Origin: Myxococcales bacterium
GTDB lineage: Bacteria; Myxococcota_A; Bradymonadia; Bradymonadales; GCA-2716585
Assembly: GCA_002716585.1 (NCBI GenBank)
Contig: PBBL01000069.1
Coordinates: forward strand, 1-64,000
Direction of reading: 5' to 3'
Length of the DNA: 64,000 bases
Of the stretch, positions 20,654 through 29,589 are shown in pieces (the first letter of the stretch is position 1; each line of letters starts with the position of its first letter). The translations under genes and the position numbers were made by a program. Under the pieces are notes generated by a model that was not told where the DNA came from, did not search any database, and saw only the letters and a list, made by a program, of their open reading frames with translations.

Positions 20654-21615
20654 CACTCACCCTCAGGGAGCGCGGGCGCCGGGACCAGCTCCACGGGCGC
20701 GCCGGGCGTGAACGGGTCGCCGCCCCCCTCGGGCGGCTCCAGCGGCTCGAACGTGACGCGCACGACGCGTCCGTCGGTCATCTCGGGGCGGTGGCGCCCT
20801 CCCGCGCCGCCGACCCCGCCGCGGAAGCTCTGGAGCCCACCGCCCCCACCGCCGAACCCCTTGACCAGCCCGCCACCGGCGGCGCCCAGCCCGCGCCACC
20901 CCTTCGCGATCGCCTCGGCGGCCTCCGGGTCGATGTTGCGGTTGACCTGCACGGCGACCGGGAGCGGCCCGTTGGGGCCGGTCACCAGCACCTGAAGCCC
21001 GCCCTGGTTGGCGTAGGGCGCGAACGCCAGGGTCGCGTCCGCCGCGCCGCGCTTGACCGCCGCCAGCGCCGCCCCCACGTCCTTGGTGTAGATCACCTTC
21101 CCGAAGAACTCCCGCGCGGGCAGCTCCCCGCCCAACACCGAGCCGGTCACGAACCCCTCCAGCATGCTCCCCGACCGGGGCAGGATCAGGGTCTTGCCCC
21201 GCAGCTGGTACACCCCCGACACCGTGCCCGGGCGCACCATGAGCGCCAGCGGCGCCGCCCCCGACCACGCCACCGGCTTGCCGCCGCCCGACGACGCGTA
21301 GTGGGTCCCGCCGATGATCGCGTAGTCCACCCCGCCGCGCCCCGAGAAGTCCCGCGACCGCGCGAACGACATCCCCTTGAACTGGTAGCCCGTCCGCTTC
21401 GTGAGCGCCGCCGCCACGCTCTGCACGAAGTTCGCCCGCCCCATCGCGTCCGAGAAGAGCACGTCCGGCGCGTAGAGCGCGATCGTGTACACCCGGTCGC
21501 CCCCTGGCTTCGGCGCGTCGCCCTCCTGCGCCTGGGCCCACGCCGCGCTCAAGACCACCGCCGCGGCGATCAGCGCGGTCAGCGCCCATCGCCTCTGTTC
21601 GCTGTCGCCGCTCAT
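20653..21615 (-). CDS. PhnD-like periplasmic binding protein
   Basis: A cleavable signal peptide (hydrophobic run ending WAQA before QEG, near residue 29) precedes a type II periplasmic binding fold like phosphate/phosphonate receptors of the PhnD group: an IALYAPDVLFSDAMGRANFVQSVAAAL opening, a hinge segment (LRGKTLILPRSGSMLEGF) and YTKDVGAALAAVKRGAADATLAF. The last 75 residues are a Gly-rich then Pro/Glu-rich tail not typical of the family. The gene overlaps the TPR gene upstream (ATGA) and the HATPase gene downstream. No ABC permease or ATPase accompanies it, so a sensing role in the signalling operon is more likely than transport. Ligand unknown. Confidence 0.75.
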   Translation of the reverse strand: MSGDSEQRRWALTALIAAAVVLSAAWAQAQEGDAPKPGGDRVYTIALYAPDVLFSDAMGRANFVQSVAAALTKRTGYQFKGMSFARSRDFSGRGGVDYAIIGGTHYASSGGGKPVAWSGAAPLALMVRPGTVSGVYQLRGKTLILPRSGSMLEGFVTGSVLGGELPAREFFGKVIYTKDVGAALAAVKRGAADATLAFAPYANQGGLQVLVTGPNGPLPVAVQVNRNIDPEAAEAIAKGWRGLGAAGGGLVKGFGGGGGGLQSFRGGVGGAGGRHRPEMTDGRVVRVTFEPLEPPEGGGDPFTPGAPVELVPAPALPEGE

Positions 21616-24134
21616 GGCTCCTTCACCCCAAACCCGAACACCCGCTTCTTGATCGCCACCTCGCGCTTCGCCTCCGGGGCGCGCCGCCCTCCACGCGCGG
21701 CGACCTGGCCGTACAGCTCAAAGGCGCGCTTCTTGTCCCGCTTGACGTCGTCCAGGTAGATCGCCTGGTTGAACACCGCCTCCGGCACCCCGCGCGCCGC
21801 CTTGAAGACGGCGGCCGCCTTGGCGTGCCGCCCCTTCGCGTAATCGAGCACCGCCAGGTTGTGGCGCACCGCCTCGTCGCGGCGGTCGGCGCGCTGCGCC
21901 TTGCGCAGCAGCAGCTCCGCGGGCCGCGCCCGACCCGCGCGAAACAGCTTGCTCGCCTGCCGCACATAGGCATTGGCCAGCAGCTGACGCGCCTGCACCT
22001 GCTGCGGGCCGGGCTTGAAGCGGCGGCGCTCGATCAGCGCGATCGCCCGCTCCCACTGCCCGAGCCGGTAATGCACGTAGGCCAGGCGCAGATCCAGCGC
22101 CGCCTCATCGGCCCCCGGCAGCGCCGCCCGCTCCCTCACGGGGAGCTTGCGCAGCGCCGCCACCCCCTGCTTGAGCTTCCCGAGCGCCTTGCCGTAGTTG
22201 TTCGCCTCGGCGTACGCCACCCCGAGCGCCAGGTCGAGCCGGATCGCCTCCAGCGGCGTCAGCCGCCCCCTGAGCGCCTCCGCGCCCTTGAGCGCCCCCA
22301 CCGCCCCTCGCCAGTCCTCGGTCTGGCTCGACGCCTCACCGAGGCGCAGGCTGGCCACGGCGACGTTGCGCTCCGCCGCCTCCGGCGCCAGGCCCAGATC
22401 CCGCGCCTGGACGAACCACTCCAGCGACGCACCCCACCGCTGCTGGGCCGCCGCCGCGCGCCCAAGCGTCGTCGCCACGGCGGCCGACGGCGCCCTGCCC
22501 TCCTTGAGCAGCGGCGACAGCTGCGCCACCGCGCGAGCCGGGTCGCCCTTCATGAGCGCCGCCCGCGCCGCCGCGAGCCGCACCTGAGGGTGCTCGGGGT
22601 TGATCTGGACCGCCGCCGCGACCTGACGGGCCGCCTCCGCCTCGTCGCCCCCGGCGAGCGCCGCCGCCGCGAGCAGCAGGTGGGCCTCCAGGACGCGCGC
22701 GGCGCTCGCCCGCGCCGAAGGGGGATCGCCCTTCTGGGGCTGGCCCAGCCGCAGCACGTCGCGCGCCGCCTCCTGCGCCGCGCCCGCCTGCCCGGCGGCG
22801 AGCCGCTCGCGGCCGTGGCGCACGAGCGCGACGGCGTACAGCTCGGCGTGCAGCCCGCGACGCTCCAGGCCCCAGGCGCGCCCGAAGGCGTCGCGCGCCT
22901 GCGCGAAGTCGCCCCCGACGAAGTGATCGCGCCCGAGGCCGACGTGCCCCGCGGGGTTCCTGGCGTCCAGGCGGATCGCCTCCTGGTGCCGCGCGACGGC
23001 GTCGGCCAGCTCGCCCCGGTCGCGCTGCACGTCGCCCAGCGCGATCAGGGTCCAGGCGTGGTCCGGCTGGAGCGCGTGGGCCTTCTCAAGGCGCGCCAGC
23101 GCCCCACCGAGGTCCCCGGCGTCGTGGTCGAGCATCCCCAGCCGCCAGTGGGCGCGGGCGTGCTCGGGGGCGACCTCAAGCGTCGCCTCCAGCGCCTCGC
23201 GCGCCTCGGCCACCTCGCCCTTGTCCAGGTGGCAGAGGCCGATCATGTAGCGCGTCGGCACGTGCTTCGGGCGGTGGCTGGCGTGGGCCTCGTAGTGGGT
23301 GAGCGCCTCGTCCCACCGCCCGGCCTGGTAGTAGCTGGAGGCGAGGTTGAAGTGAACGCCGATGTGACGGGGGTTGTCCTTGAGGACGGCGGAGAAGCCC
23401 GCGATGGCGTCGTCCCACCGCCCCTGGCGAAAGCGGATGTTGGCGATGTTGATCTGCGCCGGGACGTTGCCGGGCTCCAGCGACAGGACGAAGCGGAACT
23501 CGGCCAGCGCAGGCTCCAGCTTGTCGGTCTTGAGGTAGACGTTCCCAAGGGTGCCGTGGATGCGGACGTCCTCGGGCTGGGCGGCGAGGTAGGCGCGGAA
23601 GGCGGCGGCGGCGCGGGGCCAGTCGCGGGCCTCGTAGTGGTGTTTGCCGAGAAGAAAGGCGACGTCGAAGTAGTCGGGGTCGGTCGCGGTCGCCTTGTGG
23701 ACCCGCTCCAGGTGGCCGACCGCCTCATCGCGGCGCCCCATCATGCCGTAGAGCACCGTGCCGTAGACGCGGTGCAGCTCGACGTGGTCGGGCCAGCGCT
23801 GCAAGGCGGGGCGCAGCAGGTCGACCGCCTTCTCGTTGCGCTCCAGGGCGTAGAAGGTGTAGCCCAGGCGCACGTAGGCGGCCACCAGCTCGGGGTCGCT
23901 GCGGATCGCCTCCATGTAGCGCCCGACGGCCTCCTCGTAGCGGTCCTCCGCCTCGTCCGGGCGCTGCTCCTTGAGCGCGGCGGCCTCCTCTTCGAGGCGG
24001 CGCCCCTCGGCGAGCAGCTTCTCCGCCTCGGTGGAGCCCTGGTAGCGCCCCTGGGCGAGGGGCGCCGCGGGCGGTGTGACGAGCGGGGCGCTCAGCGCCA
24101 GCCCGAGGGCCAGCCCCCACACGCGCCACCTCAT
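21612..24134 (-). CDS. Exported TPR-repeat protein
   Basis: The ATG at 24134 (GGAGG eight bases upstream) opens into a signal peptide (RWRVWGLALGLALSAPLV, cleavage probable near residue 29), so the earlier GTG is rejected. The remaining 810 residues are nearly all tetratricopeptide repeats, with more than fifteen recognisable helix pairs such as AEFRFVLSLEPGNVPAQINIANI and ALTHYEAHASHRPKHVPTRYMIG. The predicted location is the periplasm. It sits 31 bp after the PP2C gene and overlaps the PhnD-like gene by four bases, so it probably scaffolds interactions between the receptor and the membrane-bound signalling proteins of this operon. That role is inferred from context only. Confidence 0.8.
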   Translation of the reverse strand: MRWRVWGLALGLALSAPLVTPPAAPLAQGRYQGSTEAEKLLAEGRRLEEEAAALKEQRPDEAEDRYEEAVGRYMEAIRSDPELVAAYVRLGYTFYALERNEKAVDLLRPALQRWPDHVELHRVYGTVLYGMMGRRDEAVGHLERVHKATATDPDYFDVAFLLGKHHYEARDWPRAAAAFRAYLAAQPEDVRIHGTLGNVYLKTDKLEPALAEFRFVLSLEPGNVPAQINIANIRFRQGRWDDAIAGFSAVLKDNPRHIGVHFNLASSYYQAGRWDEALTHYEAHASHRPKHVPTRYMIGLCHLDKGEVAEAREALEATLEVAPEHARAHWRLGMLDHDAGDLGGALARLEKAHALQPDHAWTLIALGDVQRDRGELADAVARHQEAIRLDARNPAGHVGLGRDHFVGGDFAQARDAFGRAWGLERRGLHAELYAVALVRHGRERLAAGQAGAAQEAARDVLRLGQPQKGDPPSARASAARVLEAHLLLAAAALAGGDEAEAARQVAAAVQINPEHPQVRLAAARAALMKGDPARAVAQLSPLLKEGRAPSAAVATTLGRAAAAQQRWGASLEWFVQARDLGLAPEAAERNVAVASLRLGEASSQTEDWRGAVGALKGAEALRGRLTPLEAIRLDLALGVAYAEANNYGKALGKLKQGVAALRKLPVRERAALPGADEAALDLRLAYVHYRLGQWERAIALIERRRFKPGPQQVQARQLLANAYVRQASKLFRAGRARPAELLLRKAQRADRRDEAVRHNLAVLDYAKGRHAKAAAVFKAARGVPEAVFNQAIYLDDVKRDKKRAFELYGQVAARGGRRAPEAKREVAIKKRVFGFGVKEP

Positions 24135-24165
24135 TTCAGCCGCCTCCAACACCTCAACCCCCAGC

Positions 24166-25746
24166 CTACGCGAACCGCGCCACGACGAGCGTGATGTCGT
24201 CCTCCTGGACCTCGCCCGCGGCGAACGCCTCGACCTCGGCCATGACCTGCGCGACGACGTCGTCCGGCGCCACCCCGCCGCTCGCGGCCCGCTCCAGCAG
24301 CCGCCGCAGGCGGCGCTCCCCGAACTCCTGTCCCTCCGCGTTACGGTACTCGGTGATGCCGTCCGTGTACAGGCAGAGCAGGTCTCCCGGGCCGACCTCG
24401 ACCGACTTCGGCTCGTAGGTCGAGCCGAGCACGTCGCCGAGGCGGCTGCCGCGGGCGACCAGCCCGCGACTCTTCCAGCGGCCGCTCGGCTGGCGGCGGA
24501 CCAGGATCGGGAAGTTGTGCCCGGCGTTGGCGAAGTGCAGCCGCCGCCGCGAGGCGTCGAGCACCACCGCGAAGAAGGTCATGAAGAAGCGCCGCTGCGC
24601 CGCCGAGTGGATGGTGGTGTTCAACTCGGCCATCATGCGCGGGGCGTCGAGCTGGCCGTCGGAGACCGACAGGAGGGTGTCGATGCCGGAGCGGCAGGCC
24701 GCCGTGATCATGGCGCTCGGGACGCCGTGGCCGGTCACGTCGCCCACCGCCAGCATCAACCGCCCGCCCGCCAGGTCGGCGTGGGTCCAGAAGTCGCCGC
24801 CGCAGGTCGAGGCCGACCGGAACGCCCCGGCGAACCGCACCCCGGGGCGCTCCACGACGCCCTGGCCAGGCAACAGCGTCTCCTGAATGATCCGGGCGAC
24901 CTCCAGCTCCTTCTCCAGCGCCATCTTGGCCGCCGTCTCCGCCAGGAGCCCCTCGATCCGATCCGCCATGTGGTTGAAGTTGCTCGCCAGCGTCCCGATC
25001 TCGTCTCGGGTCGCCACGGCGACGCGGGTCGACAGGTCGCCCTCGGCGATGCGGTTGGCCGAGCGCGACAGCGCCACGATCGGGCGGGTGATCGCCAGCG
25101 CCTGGAGCACCGCCACGAGCACCCCGAGCGCCACCACGAGGAGCCCGATCAGCCCGGCCCGCTGCCAGATCGCCGCCCGCCGCGCCACCGCCTCCGCCTC
25201 GATCTCCTCCAGATCCTTGCGCAACCCCTCCAGCTCGTAGATGAAGCGGGTGAACCCCCACAGCCGACCAGTGTCGTCCCGAATCGGGGCCACCACCCGC
25301 ACGCGGGTCGGCAGCGGCGCGCCCTCCATGACGATCTGGGGCCGGGTCAGCTCCTTGAGCTGCGCGAACTCCGGCACCCGCGGCACGGTCGGGCGATCCT
25401 GGCGCGCCCGGGAAGACGCCAGCACCTCGCCCTCGTGATCGGTGATGAGCGCCTCGGCGATCGGGAGATCGGTGGCGCGCGCCTCCTCGACGACGGGCTT
25501 GAGCTGACCGTCCAGCGCGGTGAAGTCGTTGTCGGCGATCCAGAAGTGGCTGCTCGACGCCACCGCGAGCACCGCCTGCGTCCCCTGGGCCTGCGCCGCC
25601 TCGACGCGCAGCGTGCGGAGGCGCTCGGTCTGGCGCTCCAGATCCTGAGTCGCCATACGCACCTGGAAGACGGCGTAGAGCGACACCAGGAATATCAACA
25701 ACAGCGCGCTGGCGCCGATGATCTTGGCCCGTAGGGAGAGGGTCAT
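24166..25746 (-). CDS. Membrane HAMP-PP2C (SpoIIE/RsbU-type) phosphatase
   Basis: Residues 8-28 are a membrane helix, 30-190 an extracytoplasmic sensor region, about 195-215 a second helix, then a HAMP domain (ITRPIVALSRSANRIAEGDLSTRV), a short coiled segment and a SpoIIE-like PP2C domain. The metal-binding signatures are present: CGGDFW, VGDVTGHGVPSAM, YTDGITEYRN and EDDITLVVAR. Family role: dephosphorylating a STAS protein in response to an external signal. It overlaps the PAS-protein gene by four bases, and a STAS gene lies two positions upstream, so its substrate is probably encoded in the same operon. A phospho-serine target on that STAS protein is visible (Ser in NSCG). Confidence 0.9.
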   Translation of the reverse strand: MTLSLRAKIIGASALLLIFLVSLYAVFQVRMATQDLERQTERLRTLRVEAAQAQGTQAVLAVASSSHFWIADNDFTALDGQLKPVVEEARATDLPIAEALITDHEGEVLASSRARQDRPTVPRVPEFAQLKELTRPQIVMEGAPLPTRVRVVAPIRDDTGRLWGFTRFIYELEGLRKDLEEIEAEAVARRAAIWQRAGLIGLLVVALGVLVAVLQALAITRPIVALSRSANRIAEGDLSTRVAVATRDEIGTLASNFNHMADRIEGLLAETAAKMALEKELEVARIIQETLLPGQGVVERPGVRFAGAFRSASTCGGDFWTHADLAGGRLMLAVGDVTGHGVPSAMITAACRSGIDTLLSVSDGQLDAPRMMAELNTTIHSAAQRRFFMTFFAVVLDASRRRLHFANAGHNFPILVRRQPSGRWKSRGLVARGSRLGDVLGSTYEPKSVEVGPGDLLCLYTDGITEYRNAEGQEFGERRLRRLLERAASGGVAPDDVVAQVMAEVEAFAAGEVQEDDITLVVARFA

Positions 25747-26312
25747 CGCTCCAACAGCAGCCCCTTCTTGGTGTCCATCAGCTCGCGCTGCATCGCGTTG
25801 AGGTTGTCGTTGGCGGTCAGCAGCTCCTGGGTCCGGCGCCGCAGCGCCTCCTCCAGGCCCGCGCGGCGCTCGGCCTCGTCGCTGAGCATCTGCTGGTACT
25901 TGGTCTGGACCTGCGCCTCGTCCGTCACGTCCCGGAGCACCACCAGCACGCCCACCGGCAGCCCGTGGCCGCCGATCAGCGGCGCGGCCGCGGCGATCAG
26001 GTTGAACCGCTCGCCGCCGTCGCCCTGGGCCTGGCCGCTCACCTCGTCGTAGCGCACCGCGCGGCCCTGCTCCAGGCAGGCCTCGGCCAGCTCCAGCGGT
26101 TGGCTCGACAGCTCAAAGCGCATCACGTTGGCCAGCGCGCGCCCTTCGAGGTTGCGGGCCAGCCGCCGCGGCAACATCGCGTAGAAGGGGCGGTTGTAGG
26201 CGATCACCGCGCGCGGGGCCTCGGCGCGCACCACCACCCAGGCGTCCAGGAGCGCCCCCTGGAGGGCTCGGATCGCCTCAACGTGCTCGTCGAGCGTCGC
26301 GGGCAGGGTCAT
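25743..26312 (-). CDS. PAS-domain protein
   Basis: 189 residues with one PAS fold (ALLDAWVVVRAEAPRAVIAY to PVGVLVVLRDVTDEAQ) and a C-terminal coiled coil (EEALRRRTQELLTANDNLNAMQREL). There is no output domain and no membrane segment. It starts nine bp after the STAS gene and overlaps the PP2C gene (ATGA). It looks like a cytoplasmic sensor or adaptor that could bind the HAMP-PP2C protein through its coiled coil; the ligand is not apparent. Confidence 0.75.
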   Translation of the reverse strand: MTLPATLDEHVEAIRALQGALLDAWVVVRAEAPRAVIAYNRPFYAMLPRRLARNLEGRALANVMRFELSSQPLELAEACLEQGRAVRYDEVSGQAQGDGGERFNLIAAAAPLIGGHGLPVGVLVVLRDVTDEAQVQTKYQQMLSDEAERRAGLEEALRRRTQELLTANDNLNAMQRELMDTKKGLLLER

Positions 26313-26321
26313 CGGGGCACC

Positions 26322-27293
26322 TCAAGCCGGGGTCAGCGTGAACACCAGGACAATCAGGATGATCACCACCACCACGGCGGCCGCGATCAGCCCGTAGATC
26401 AACGTCGCGCTCCCTCCACCGGGGCTCCCGGTGACCGGCGGGCGCGGCACGGTCGGCGGCGGCTGATGCCCGCCGATCGGCGGGGGCGCCACGGGGGGCG
26501 GCGCCACCGGCTCGGGCGGCGCGGGACGCGGCGGCTCCGGGTCGGGGCGCTGCGGCGCCGGGCGCAGCGGCGTGGGCTGCGTCCCCGCCGAGAGCCCCTC
26601 ACCGGCGCGGCGCGCGTCGGAGGCGGAGCTGATGAGCTTGTCGAGCCCGGCCGCGTGTTCGCGCGGCGGGGTCGCCAGGGTCGCCGTGTTGACCGGCCCG
26701 GTCAACTGGGAGAGGTCCCCCTCGTTGAGCTGTCGGATCTTCATCTCCAGGTCGGGGGAGGCGCGCTGGACGAGGTCCTGGACGCGGGCGTTGAGGCGCG
26801 CGCGGTCGAGGCCGTCGAGGAAGGCGAAGTAGGACTCCTCGAAGTCGTCGAACTCCATCGGCTCGCCGGTCTCCTCGGAGACGAAGCTGGGGGCGCGCAC
26901 CGCGCCCTGCGCCGGGAACTGGCTGACGTAGAGGAGCTTGTCGACGCTCATCTCGGACGATGGGATGAAGTAGGGGGCGAAGAAGCTGTGGATGATGGCG
27001 TCGCCGCAGAAGTTGGTGACCATGTTCGCCTGCCCGACGATGGCGGGCGAGCAGCGGATCAGGATCACCTCGCGGGCCGCCTGCTGCACCTCCCCCAGCC
27101 AGTTGACCCAGTCGCGCACGCCACACGAGTTGATCCGCGTCACCTCGCCGAGGTCGATGATGACGACGGTGTCGCGGTTGGTGGCCTGGCGCAGGAGGGA
27201 GGCGAGGTGGTTGTCCTCGTCGATGACCCCCTGGATCTGGATGAAGGTGTAGTCGCTGCCTTCGCGGAGCTTGGCCGAGAACTTGTCGGACAT
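26322..27293 (-). CDS. STAS-domain protein with Pro-rich linker and C-terminal membrane anchor
   Basis: The ATG at 27293 is preceded by AGGAG; the frame extends further upstream, but that would overlap the OmpA gene in another frame. Residues 8-110 form a STAS domain: VVIIDLGEVTRINSCGVRDW matches the phosphorylation loop of SpoIIAA-type antagonists, with Ser56 as the candidate site. A middle domain, a Pro-rich linker (about residues 225-290) and a strongly hydrophobic C-terminal helix (YGLIAAAVVVVIILIVLVF) follow, so the protein is tail-anchored with the STAS domain in the cytoplasm. Membrane-tethering of an anti-anti-sigma-like protein is unusual. It is the probable substrate of the PP2C and kinase-like genes of the operon. 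Confidence 0.85.
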   Translation of the reverse strand: MSDKFSAKLREGSDYTFIQIQGVIDEDNHLASLLRQATNRDTVVIIDLGEVTRINSCGVRDWVNWLGEVQQAAREVILIRCSPAIVGQANMVTNFCGDAIIHSFFAPYFIPSSEMSVDKLLYVSQFPAQGAVRAPSFVSEETGEPMEFDDFEESYFAFLDGLDRARLNARVQDLVQRASPDLEMKIRQLNEGDLSQLTGPVNTATLATPPREHAAGLDKLISSASDARRAGEGLSAGTQPTPLRPAPQRPDPEPPRPAPPEPVAPPPVAPPPIGGHQPPPTVPRPPVTGSPGGGSATLIYGLIAAAVVVVIILIVLVFTLTPA

Positions 27294-27327
27294 GGGGGTG
27301 GGTCTCCTCGCGGCTGCGGCCTCCGGC

Positions 27328-29358
27328 TCAGCGGTTGGTGATGATGGTGAACTCGACGCGCTGGTTGATGGCGCGGTTCTCAGCCGACGTGTTGGGCACC
27401 AGCGGGGCCTCGGAGCCGAAGCCCTTGGCCTCCAGGCGCTTGGCGCCGACGCCGCGGCTGACCAGGTAGTTGAGGACGACCTGGGCGCGCTTCTGGGTGA
27501 CCTCCTCGCGCTTGGCCTTGGGGCCGCGGTCGTCCACGTGGGACTCGACGCGCACGCGGAGGAACTGGGGGTTCTCGAACATGGCCGCGGCGACCTGGTT
27601 GAGGATCGGCTTGGCCTCCTCGGCGAGGTTGTTGTCGTCGTCGAAGGGGACGATCCCCTCGATGAGGATCTTGTTGCCGCTGAGGGTGACGCTGCTGGCG
27701 GCGGGCCGCGGCGCCAGCTCAAGCGACAGGTTGACGTCGCCGCCCGCGCCGATCGTGACGTCCTTGCCCGCGGTCATGAAGCCGGGGACGGTGGCGGCGA
27801 CGGTGTAGGTGCCGACCAGCGCGGTCTGGGCGAACTTGCCGCCCTCCAGCGCCACCTCGTAGCTCTTCTTGGCGCTGGTGAGCTTGACGACGCCCTGCGC
27901 CGGGTCCCCGGCGGAGGTCTTGACCGTACCGGCGATGACGGCGGTCTCGCCCTCGGGCTTGAGCTTCAGCTCCAGGGTGTTCTCGCCCTCCTCAAGGTCC
28001 CGCTTGATCTTGGCGGTCTTGTACTCGGGGTGCTCGACGATGAAGCGCAGCTCCCCGGGGCTGACCTCGTAGGAGCGGAACTCGCCGGTCTTCGCGTCCG
28101 ACGCCTGGCGGGTGTAGTCGCCGTCCGGGTAGGTGATGATGGCGCCGCCGACCGGCTTGCCGGTCGTCTCGTCCACGAGCTTCGCCCGCAGGTAGCCCAT
28201 GGGCGGGGCGACCTCGACCGGGGTCTCCTTCTCGACGATCTTGGTGATCACCTTCGGGGTCGGGTCGAAGATGTAGGAGAGCCCGAGGAGGATGTTGTAG
28301 GGGGCGGTGGCGGGGACGCCCTGGACGTCCTCGGAGGAGAGGCCGATGTCCACGCCGCCGTTGAGGACCAGCCCCTCCACGGGCTGCCCCTTGACGCCGA
28401 GGGTGAGGGTCTGGGGGTTGCCGCCGAAGCCCGCCGACGACGGGCACTCCAGCGGCTGGTCCTCGCACAGCTCGGCGGGCTCGTCGCCGACCAGGATCCC
28501 GAGGTTGTACTCGACCAGCGGGGTGACGTACTCCAGCGGGACCTCGACCCCGAGGCCGATCTGGAACTGGTTGAACGCCGAGGTCCCCTGCGCGAAGCGC
28601 TCCACGCGGCTGGGGATCAGCTTGCGCCCCGCCTCGTCCTCGGGGAGGAGCTGATCGGAGTTGTCGAGGAAGTAGCCGAGGTTGAGGTGGACCTTGACCG
28701 GCGCGGGGTCGTCCAGCTCGGTGGCGTCGAAGGTGCCGAGCGCCGACAGCTTGACGCTCGCCGCGCTGAGGTCGAACGTCGTGGAGCCCGCGCCGGTCAG
28801 CGCGATCACCCGCAGGTCGCCGCCCACGTACAGCCCCTTGTCCACCGGGTAGACCACCTTGCTGCCGACCGCCATGTCGCCCTGGGCGAGCACCGTCTCG
28901 GGGCTGCTGAAGGTGTTGCTGTTCGAGCGCGCCATCAGCAGCAGGTAGGGCTCCAGCCACTCCAGCGGGGTCACCGAGAAGCCGAGGTTCCCGATGAAGC
29001 GGGTGTTCTCGTCGTTGGTGCGGACCACGTCGTCGGCCGTGAAGTACTGCGCGAACAGCGCCAGCCGGTAGGTCCCCACCGGGCCGGTCTGCGCCGACAC
29101 GGTGTGGTAGAGCCCGGTCACCGCGTTCAGCGTCGGCGCAGGCCCCAGGATCGGGCCGGACACCATCTCACCGTCACCCGCGCCCTCTCCGGCGTCGGCC
29201 TCCGCGTCCACGCTGACGTCGGCCTCCGCGCCGTCGTCACCCGCGTCGTCCTGCGACCACGCCGCTCCAGCCACCAGGAGCACGGCCATCGCCGCAACCG
29301 TCGACACCCACCACACCCACCGCGCCCGCTGCGCGGCGGACCTACGACGCTCACTCAT
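27328..29358 (-). CDS. Outer-membrane protein with beta-barrel, regulatory-like domain and OmpA C-terminus
   Basis: The ATG at 29358 (GGAGAGAGG upstream) is preferred to a GTG four codons earlier. A signal peptide ends WSQ near residue 36. Residues 75-360 have alternating beta strands suitable for an outer-membrane barrel. Two carboxypeptidase-regulatory-like beta domains follow (YLRAKLVDETTGKPVGGAI and AVIAGTVKTSAGDPAQGVV). The last 120 residues are an OmpA peptidoglycan-binding domain (VRVESHVDDRG and RAQVVLNYLVSRGV). It is the first gene of the signalling operon, 34 bp before the STAS gene. Position and structure suggest an outer-membrane or cell-wall sensing element, an inference. Confidence 0.85.
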   Translation of the reverse strand: MSERRRSAAQRARWVWWVSTVAAMAVLLVAGAAWSQDDAGDDGAEADVSVDAEADAGEGAGDGEMVSGPILGPAPTLNAVTGLYHTVSAQTGPVGTYRLALFAQYFTADDVVRTNDENTRFIGNLGFSVTPLEWLEPYLLLMARSNSNTFSSPETVLAQGDMAVGSKVVYPVDKGLYVGGDLRVIALTGAGSTTFDLSAASVKLSALGTFDATELDDPAPVKVHLNLGYFLDNSDQLLPEDEAGRKLIPSRVERFAQGTSAFNQFQIGLGVEVPLEYVTPLVEYNLGILVGDEPAELCEDQPLECPSSAGFGGNPQTLTLGVKGQPVEGLVLNGGVDIGLSSEDVQGVPATAPYNILLGLSYIFDPTPKVITKIVEKETPVEVAPPMGYLRAKLVDETTGKPVGGAIITYPDGDYTRQASDAKTGEFRSYEVSPGELRFIVEHPEYKTAKIKRDLEEGENTLELKLKPEGETAVIAGTVKTSAGDPAQGVVKLTSAKKSYEVALEGGKFAQTALVGTYTVAATVPGFMTAGKDVTIGAGGDVNLSLELAPRPAASSVTLSGNKILIEGIVPFDDDNNLAEEAKPILNQVAAAMFENPQFLRVRVESHVDDRGPKAKREEVTQKRAQVVLNYLVSRGVGAKRLEAKGFGSEAPLVPNTSAENRAINQRVEFTIITNR

Positions 29359-29589
29359 GCCTCTCTCCACCCTGTGATTCTCGGTACTCGTTTTTGCACT
29401 TCGCCCACGAGTGTGCCCGTCTTGAACCCGAAGCGTCTATCTGCAATACGCAAAAGGGGTGGTCGTGTCAAACGATGCGACCCCGACGGCAGGGCGATGG
29501 CGTCCAACCGACGCGCGGTAGGGCGCGCTCCACCGAGGGGCGCGGCGCGGCGCCGCTCGACGCCCCGCTCGCCGGGCTCCGCCCGCGGC

